Source: Clostridiales bacterium (GTDB lineage Bacteria; Bacillota; Clostridia; Saccharofermentanales; Saccharofermentanaceae). From it: a stretch of DNA of 64,000 bases. The number at the start of each line of letters is the position of its first letter. Positions within the stretch are counted from its first letter, which is position 1. The notes beneath the pieces are model-generated. The model had not been told where the DNA came from. It ran no database searches and worked only from the letters and a program-made list of their open reading frames with translations. The stretch is taken from assembly GCA_017551625.1 (NCBI GenBank), contig JAFZLF010000005.1, forward strand, positions 62,001-126,000, read 5' to 3'. Positions 62,237-64,000 of the stretch are shown in pieces. Both the position numbers and the translations under genes were made by a program.

Positions 62237-63017
62237 ATAATCTTATCCTTTCTATTTTCAAGCATTTCCCGTTCTCAATATCCAGATCCGCCAGAACGGC
62301 ATTCATCTCCGCGGGTCCCTCCGCCGGTGAATATCTTGACGGAAGCTTATCTGCCAGACGGCGAACGGAGGCTTCGGCATCCATGCCGAGGATGCCGGCC
62401 ATAGTTCCGGTCATTCCGACATCGCTGATAAATCCGGTGCCGCACGGCAGGATCGTCTCATCTGCGGTCTGAACATGTGTATGTGTCCCAAGTACCAGAG
62501 AGACCTGTCCGTCCGCGAAAAATCCCATCGCACCTTTCTCACTGGTCGTTTCCGCATGGAAATCGATCAGGATATTGGTAGGTTTGTACTCTGCTTTCCA
62601 TCGTCCGATGTTGTTTCTGAAATACCGGAAGGGAGAATCTGCCTGAGGTGTCACGAATACCTGCCCGAGAAGAGTTACTACAAGAAGTCTCCCTTTGTTT
62701 CCGAGATCAAGGAGACACTCAGAGAAACCCGGCCAGTTCTCACTTACATTTCCCGGTCTGATCACTTTCTTCTCGGAGTCCGCGAAGCGAAGATAATCCG
62801 GGCAGGAAAAAGCATGATTCCCGAGACTGATACAATCCGCACCGTAACTGAATATCTCTTTGACAGATGGATAGTTCACGCCCAGTCCGGCTGCAACATT
62901 TTCCGCGTTAACGATACATGCATCGACAGCCTGCTGCTGAAGATAAGACTTTAACCTATTCTTCAGTATCCGTTTACCCGGATGAGCTACGACATCACCA
63001 ACGAAAAGTACTCGCAA
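62220..63017 (-). CDS. ymdB: YmdB-type metallophosphoesterase
   Basis: A 265-residue phosphodiesterase. The start is the TTG at 63015-63017, behind GAGGAG; the longer frame to 63098 would run into the rny terminator and exceeds the family length. Metal-site motifs: GDVVAHPGK, NAENVAAGLG, LGNHAFSC, DFHAETTSEK and GTHTHVQTAD. In Bacillus subtilis YmdB hydrolyses 2',3'-cyclic nucleotides and affects biofilm and sporulation choices; it is next to rny there too. Confidence 0.92.
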   Translation of the reverse strand: MRVLFVGDVVAHPGKRILKNRLKSYLQQQAVDACIVNAENVAAGLGVNYPSVKEIFSYGADCISLGNHAFSCPDYLRFADSEKKVIRPGNVSENWPGFSECLLDLGNKGRLLVVTLLGQVFVTPQADSPFRYFRNNIGRWKAEYKPTNILIDFHAETTSEKGAMGFFADGQVSLVLGTHTHVQTADETILPCGTGFISDVGMTGTMAGILGMDAEASVRRLADKLPSRYSPAEGPAEMNAVLADLDIENGKCLKIERIRLYECES

Positions 63018-63085
63018 ATTTTTCTCCTCAATTCCTTTACTTTCAGAAAGCCTACGAGATATTTTACCATAAATATCAGAAAAAA

Positions 63086-63111
63086 GAGCCTCCTCCACAT
63101 GGAGAAGACTC
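63086..63111 (-). terminator. Terminator after rny
   Basis: Stem GAGTCTTCTCC / GGAGGAGGCTC with ATGT loop and six U on the minus strand, between rny and ymdB. It may let part of the rny transcript read on into ymdB. Confidence 0.85.
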
Positions 63112-63131
63112 TTTCTTCTGGTTTTTTAGGA

Positions 63132-64000
63132 TCACTTTGCTACATCCGAGGCACGTGTCTCGCGGATAATGTTTACCTTGATCTGACCCGGATAATCGAG
63201 TTCTTCCTCGATCTTCTTACAAATATCACGGGCTTTCAGGATCATATCGTCATCAGTGACCTTGTCAGGACTTACCATGACTCGGATCTCACGACCTGCC
63301 TGGATCGCAAAGGCTTTCTCGACACCATCAAAACTCGTAGCGATTTCCTCGAGCTTCTGAATTCTCTTGACATAGGTCTCCATGTTCTCACGCCGTGCGC
63401 CCGGTCTTGCCGCGGAAATGGCATCCGCCGCAGCTACCAGCACCGAAATCTCCGATGTCGGTTCGCAATCACCATGATGGGACATGATTGCATTGATCAC
63501 GGTGTCGTTCTCTTTATAACGACGAGCGATATCTGCACCGAGATCAATATGAGAACCCTCAAGTTCAAAGTCAGCAGCTTTTCCGATATCATGCAACAAG
63601 CCTGCTCTTCGAGCAAGCATCTCATCCAGTCCTAATTCCGCCGCCATCATGCTCGCGAGCCAGGCGACTTCAATTGAATGTTGCAGCACATTCTGCCCGT
63701 AACTAGTGCGGTAACGAAGTCTGCCGAGATACTTGATGATCTCAGGGTTCAGTCCGACGATTCCTGTATCAAAAGCGGCTCTTTCACCTTCTTGCTTGAT
63801 CGTCTGGTTGACCTCTTTACGGGCTTTGTGAGACATCTCTTCGATTCTCGCAGGATGGATACGTCCATCCAGAATCAGTCTTTCGATCGTCAATCGGGCG
63901 ATCTCACGCCGGATCGGATCAAAACTCGAAAGAATAACGGCCTCTGGTGTATCATCAATGATGATATCTACTCCGGTGCTGGTTTCGATCGCACGGATAT
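63132..64000 (-). CDS. rny: Ribonuclease Y (5' part outside window)
   Basis: The C-terminal 289 residues of RNase Y, the membrane-bound endonuclease that starts mRNA decay in Firmicutes. The visible part begins in the KH domain ([20 protein letters not shown], then PIRREIAR) and contains the HD catalytic domain: [27 protein letters not shown] and AIMSHHGD. The N-terminal membrane helix and coiled coil lie beyond the right edge. The frame is open to the end of the window, so the TTG at 63893 is internal and not a start. Confidence 0.96.
   Translation of the reverse strand, partial: IRAIETSTGVDIIIDDTPEAVILSSFDPIRREIARLTIERLILDGRIHPARIEEMSHKARKEVNQTIKQEGERAAFDTGIVGLNPEIIKYLGRLRYRTSYGQNVLQHSIEVAWLASMMAAELGLDEMLARRAGLLHDIGKAADFELEGSHIDLGADIARRYKENDTVINAIMSHHGDCEPTSEISVLVAAADAISAARPGARRENMETYVKRIQKLEEIATSFDGVEKAFAIQAGREIRVMVSPDKVTDDDMILKARDICKKIEEELDYPGQIKVNIIRETRASDVAK

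Overview
The window looks like a chromosomal segment of an anaerobic, plant-polysaccharide-degrading Clostridia-type Firmicute. Evidence is the pyrR-headed pyrimidine operon with a PyrR attenuator, the class 1B dihydroorotate dehydrogenase (pyrK/pyrD), meso-diaminopimelate dehydrogenase, RNase Y/YmdB, a YesL/YesM/YesN-LplB-YtcP sugar-uptake module and strong GGAGG ribosome sites. No spore genes, phage, insertion sequence or CRISPR array was seen. Assignment below class level is not possible from reading alone.

Layout. 1-4930 (minus): mutL (cut by the window edge), mutS and miaB. 5058-6479 (plus): a PBP5-like envelope protein whose catalytic Ser and Lys are replaced. 6527-11009 (minus): tldE/tldD protease pair and a long-chain acyl-CoA synthetase. 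11138-12337: a lipoprotein joining an RsgI-like extracellular domain to DnaJ-type zinc-finger repeats. 12460-19500 (minus): pyrRBCFKDE plus a YgjP-type metalloprotease, behind a PyrR-dependent attenuator. 19582-24684 (minus): MoxR/DUF58/VWA/VWA/TPR operon. 24903-28209: tRNA-Leu, galE, an orphan sugar-binding lipoprotein, tRNA-Tyr and a CAU tRNA. 28416-30667: asd and, divergently, a Xer-type recombinase.

30674-50997 is a carbohydrate island. It holds a SASA-type esterase, a small membrane protein and YesL; an ABC importer (binding protein plus two permeases, no ATPase in the window); the YesM/YesN two-component system; an arabinose operon (GH51 arabinofuranosidase, small Cys-rich protein, FGGY kinase, AraD, fucose-isomerase-family isomerase); and, divergently, an ArsR-like regulator overlapping a 993-residue esterase-GH43 fusion. 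None of the glycoside-active enzymes has a signal peptide, so the inferred scheme is import of arabino-oligosaccharides followed by intracellular deacylation, debranching and the L-arabinose to D-xylulose-5-phosphate route. Inverted TTTAAG-type repeats lie behind both divergent promoters.

50998-64000: a small abundant-type protein, tRNA-Leu(CAG), DAP dehydrogenase, a nuclease-helicase fusion, and then a long minus-strand housekeeping operon (rny, ymdB, lspA, rluD-type, phoH, yqfF/pgpH, a fused ybeY-era, recO). The usual dgkA and cdd genes between ybeY and era are missing and the two proteins are one polypeptide.
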